Translations under genes and position numbers: made by a program
The notes under the pieces: generated by a model
The model's input: only the letters and a program-made list of their open reading frames with translations
Told to the model about the DNA's origin: nothing
Database searches by the model: none
Shown: positions 61,483 to 64,000 of the stretch, one piece after another
Position numbering within the stretch: the stretch's first letter is position 1
Layout of the letters: every line of letters begins with the position of its first letter
Source: Pollutimonas sp035515055
GTDB lineage: Bacteria > Pseudomonadota > Gammaproteobacteria > Burkholderiales > Burkholderiaceae_B
Direction of reading: 5' to 3'
DNA: 64,000 nucleotides
NCBI GenBank assembly: GCA_035515055.1
Contig: DATJBV010000031.1
Span: 1-64,000 of the forward strand

Positions 61483-63309
61483 TTAATGTTGTGTGGCAAT
61501 GCCGGCTCCCTTCGGAACGCGGATGGACTCGACCAGCTCCTGAATATGAGCCGGCGGCATAGCGGTGACCGAAGATACAAAATAGGCGGTGATGAAGTTG
61601 ACTAAAGCACCTATTGCCCCTATGGACAGCGGGGAAATGCCGAATACATAGTTGGCGGGAATATCGGCCAGGTTGTTGGTGCCCGGTATGAAGAACCAGC
61701 CTTTGTACACAAAGATGTACACGGATGTGAACACCAGCCCCAATAGCATGCCGGCAATAGCGCCTTCTTTATTGATGCGTTTCGAGAAAATCCCCATCAT
61801 CAGCGCAGGGAAGATGGTGGCTGCCGCCAGCCCGAACGCCAGCGCCACCACTTGCGCGGCAAAGCCGGGGGGGTTCAGGCCCAGCCACGTGGACACCACA
61901 ATAGCAAACGTCATGGAGGCGCGCGCTACCTGTAGTTCACCTTTTTCCGTAATGTCGGGTTTGATGGATCCTTTGATCAGGTCGTGCGAAATGGCCGATG
62001 AAATGGCCAGCAACAATCCGGCAGCGGTGGACAACGCGGCCGCCAGCGCCCCTGCGGCGACTAGCGCAATGACCCATCCCGGCAAGCCGGCAATCTCTGG
62101 ATTGGCCAATACCATGATGTCGTTGTCGATCGTGACCAGCTCGTTGCCCTTCCAGCCTTGCTCGTTGGCCAGCTTCGTAATTGCGTGGTCGGCTGGCGCC
62201 TTGTCGTTGTAGTACTGGATCAGGCCGTCGCCATTCTTGTCCTCCATGTCTAGCAACCCGGTGTTTTCCCACGTGCGTATCCAGGACAGTTCAGGTTTGC
62301 TGTCAATGTCGGCGCGCGCAATGGCGGAGCCGGATAAAGCAGTGCCAGAGATGGACGCCGGCCACATGGTGGTGGTTAGGTTCAGGCGCGCCATTGATCC
62401 CACCGCGGGCGCCACGGTATACAGCAAGGCGATGAATATTAATGCCCACCCGGCGGACGAGCGTGCATCGGCCACCTTCGGAACGGTGAAGAATCGGATG
62501 ATGACGTGCGGCAGCCCCGCCGTTCCAATCATGAGCGACATGGTGAACAGAAACATATTGAGGCGATTGCTGGTGTCTGCCGTGTAGGCGGTAAAGCCCA
62601 GTTCAGTCACGACCATATCAAGTTTGTTCAGCAGCGTGTGTTCCCCCCCTGTCGGCGCATAGTCGCCGATCAGCCCAAGCTGCGGCAGGAAGTTTCCGGT
62701 CAATTGCAATGAGATGAAAACCGCCGGTACGGTATAGGCAATGATAAGGACAATGTATTGCGCGACCTGGGTATACGTGATGCCCTTCATGCCGCCGAAC
62801 ACCGCATAGACGAAGACGATTGCCGCACCGATATAAAGGCCAACGTCGGTCGACACTTCAAGAAAGCGCGAAAACGTTACCCCTACGCCGCGCATTTGCC
62901 CGATGACATAGGTGATCGAGATGACGATCAGGCAGACCACGGCAAGCAGTCTTGCGCCGTTGGAGTAGAAGCGGTCGCCTATGAAGCCGGGAACCGTGAA
63001 TCGGCCAAATTTGCGCAAATAAGGTGCAAGCAGCAACGCCAGCAACACGTAACCGCCTGTCCATCCCATAAGGAAGGCCGATTGCGTATAGCCACCGGCT
63101 GGCGACAGCGCAATGATGCCGGCCATGGAAATAAAGGAAGCGGCGGACATCCAGTCCGCCCCGGTTGCCATGCCGTTCAAGACTGGGTGGACACCTCGGC
63201 CCGCGGCATAAAACTCCGACGTTGTCGCGGCGCGGGCCCAGACCGCGATGGCTATGTAGATGGCAAACGATCCGCCGACAAAAATAAGGTTGAGCGTGAA
63301 CTGGTCCAT
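61483..63309 (-). CDS. Sodium:solute symporter, VC_2705 subfamily (SSS family)
   Basis: 608 residues with about 13 helices. SSS family motifs GADWMSAASFISMAGIIAL, GYVLLALLLAPYLRKFGRFTVPGFIGDR and ALSTAAGLLLAISSAISHDL are present. Unlike ActP, a loop near 62200-62245 contains DKNGDGLIQYYND, an EF-hand-like acidic motif. Likely carboxylate substrate. The open frame starts at 63507, but ATG at 63309 (MDQFTLNL) gives the family start. It lies 11 bp after the DUF4212 gene. Confidence 0.9.
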   Translation of the reverse strand: MDQFTLNLIFVGGSFAIYIAIAVWARAATTSEFYAAGRGVHPVLNGMATGADWMSAASFISMAGIIALSPAGGYTQSAFLMGWTGGYVLLALLLAPYLRKFGRFTVPGFIGDRFYSNGARLLAVVCLIVISITYVIGQMRGVGVTFSRFLEVSTDVGLYIGAAIVFVYAVFGGMKGITYTQVAQYIVLIIAYTVPAVFISLQLTGNFLPQLGLIGDYAPTGGEHTLLNKLDMVVTELGFTAYTADTSNRLNMFLFTMSLMIGTAGLPHVIIRFFTVPKVADARSSAGWALIFIALLYTVAPAVGSMARLNLTTTMWPASISGTALSGSAIARADIDSKPELSWIRTWENTGLLDMEDKNGDGLIQYYNDKAPADHAITKLANEQGWKGNELVTIDNDIMVLANPEIAGLPGWVIALVAAGALAAALSTAAGLLLAISSAISHDLIKGSIKPDITEKGELQVARASMTFAIVVSTWLGLNPPGFAAQVVALAFGLAAATIFPALMMGIFSKRINKEGAIAGMLLGLVFTSVYIFVYKGWFFIPGTNNLADIPANYVFGISPLSIGAIGALVNFITAYFVSSVTAMPPAHIQELVESIRVPKGAGIATQH

Positions 63310-63320
63310 TTTGGCTTCCC

Positions 63321-63578
63321 CTATTCTTCGACGCCGTGGGCGCGATCCAAGCGGTTCATGACGGCTGCATAGACGAAGATCAAGATGATGAAAATATACA
63401 TAGATCCGTTCTGCGCCATCCAGAAGCCAAGGTCTGCTCCGCCCACCATAATGCCCGACAGCATCGGGCGCAGGAAGATGCCCATCCCAAAAGAGCAAAT
63501 GAACCAAATAATCAGGGAGATCAGGATGACACGGATATTAGCCTTCCAGTAGGCGTCTCGCGATGCGTTGTGTTCCAT
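63321..63578 (-). CDS. DUF4212 small subunit of the sodium:solute symporter
   Basis: 85 residues with two helices (about 17-39 and 58-74). YWKANIRVILISLIIWFICSFGMGI and FIILIFVYAAVMNRLDRAHG are typical of the small partner of VC_2705-type symporters (TIGR03647). AAGGAAGGA lies before the ATG. First gene of the leftward cluster. Confidence 0.9.
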   Translation of the reverse strand: MEHNASRDAYWKANIRVILISLIIWFICSFGMGIFLRPMLSGIMVGGADLGFWMAQNGSMYIFIILIFVYAAVMNRLDRAHGVEE

Positions 63579-63950
63579 TTTCGTCCTTCCTTATTGTTGA
63601 CGAGCAAAAGCAATGGGCATGATGTGTGAACATCATGCCCATGCGTTTCGTTGCGGCCTGGCTTCTGTAAGACGTTGCGTTGTTCTAACTGGATGATTAC
63701 CGTTGCTAGGGGCGAAGAGGCGCGGAATGTACGCCGCGCTGTGGCGCTTCGCAAAATGATTTCGCGAATGGGTAGGTGCGCGGCGGACGCCTGCAAAGAG
63801 TCCATGTTTGCTTTCCCCTGGCCTGCACGGTTTTTTCTGCATAAGCCCCCGATGTGCTTACCGAAGGCGCTCCAGCTTCAGGAAATTCTATACCTCATTT
63901 TATAAGCGCTGTAGGCCGGGCTTTCCCGCAGCGTGGTGATTGTGGTTTTT
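63579..63950. other. Upstream region of the symporter operon, no gene seen
   Basis: About 370 bp. Short open frames on both strands have no recognisable content. It contains the inverted repeat listed below and should carry the promoter of the leftward symporter operon. Confidence 0.6.
63613..63642. promoter_or_regulatory. Perfect 12-bp inverted repeat upstream of the DUF4212 gene
   Basis: ATGGGCATGATG (63613-63624) and CATCATGCCCAT (63631-63642) with a 6-base spacer, 35-64 bp upstream of the DUF4212 start. It could be a dimeric-regulator operator or a leader-RNA hairpin. Confidence 0.6.
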
Positions 63951-64000
63951 ATGAATAAGCCTTTTGGCCGGTGGATGCGATGGAATACGACGGCTAGTCG
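63951..64000 (+). CDS. Possible start of a gene running off the window end
   Basis: ATG at 63951 opens a frame (MNKPFGRWMRWNTTAS) that is still open at the last base. No good ribosome site precedes it. Sixteen residues are too few to identify it. Confidence 0.3.
   Translation, partial: MNKPFGRWMRWNTTAS

Noticed and set aside
63651..63905. 84-residue open frame upstream of the symporter operon
   Set aside because: No ribosome site, no domain, and the inverse strand also has open frames of similar quality.

Overview
The window is a GC-rich chromosomal segment whose gene content and order fit a betaproteobacterium of the family Alcaligenaceae (Bordetella / Achromobacter / Pusillimonas type). 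The evidence is the envC-ctpA-moeB string, the yraN-diaA-dolP block, the kdsD-kdsC-lptCAB-hpf-ptsN-hprK-rapZ block, and the 1316-residue FAD/Fe-S dehydrogenase. I recognised no rRNA, tRNA, CRISPR array, insertion sequence or prophage.
Region 1 (0-23.8 kb) is mostly conserved core. It holds cell division and envelope genes (envC end, ctpA, rlpA, dolP), moeB, argB, a HAD nucleotidase, a TlpA-like thioredoxin, yraN and diaA with the divergent rsmI, the complete Kdo/LPS-transport block (kdsD, kdsC, lptC, lptA, lptB), and the nitrogen-PTS block (hpf, ptsN, hprK, rapZ). After these come apt, the giant dehydrogenase, yqaA, ilvA and a GCS2-type glutamate-cysteine ligase that overlaps ilvA. rpoN, which often lies between lptB and hpf, is not there.
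Region 2 (23.8-33.4 kb) is the most unusual part. Four short transcription units carry the parts of a phosphorylation-dependent partner-switching circuit: a membrane-bound sensor with a SpoIIE/PP2C phosphatase, an RsbW-like GHKL kinase and a STAS antagonist. They are interleaved with sensory or transport proteins: a substrate-binding protein overlapping the phosphatase gene, an MFS carrier fused to two periplasmic sensor-like modules, an NCS2 permease with a C-terminal GHKL-like domain, and an alanine racemase in the kinase operon. No sigma factor is present, so the output is unknown.
Region 3 (33.4-39.7 kb) holds 5-oxoprolinase genes in two places (pxpC-pxpB and pxpA), an ExaC-type aldehyde dehydrogenase and a BenE-type transporter. 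A non-coding stretch of about 0.9 kb between pxpB and the aldehyde dehydrogenase is packed with tandem repeats and nested palindromes.
Region 4 (39.7-57.4 kb) looks like an accessory, stress-flavoured segment. It has a LOG-family protein, a ZIP metal transporter, a short-chain dehydrogenase, an MscS channel, a glycan module (glycosyltransferase/UDP-galactopyranose mutase fusion, clan GH-A hydrolase, ABC exporter), a DUF4142 protein, a zinc alcohol dehydrogenase, DUF2269 and NAD-epimerase/DoxX proteins, AlkB, a hemerythrin protein, a nitroreductase and several small proteins of unknown function.
Region 5 (57.4-64 kb) is a conserved symporter module: the DUF4212 small subunit, a VC_2705-type sodium:solute symporter, a CBS-DUF294 nucleotidyltransferase-like protein, a small membrane protein, and a membrane-anchored sensor fused to a DnaQ-type exonuclease. 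All read leftward, and a perfect 12-bp inverted repeat lies just upstream of the first gene.
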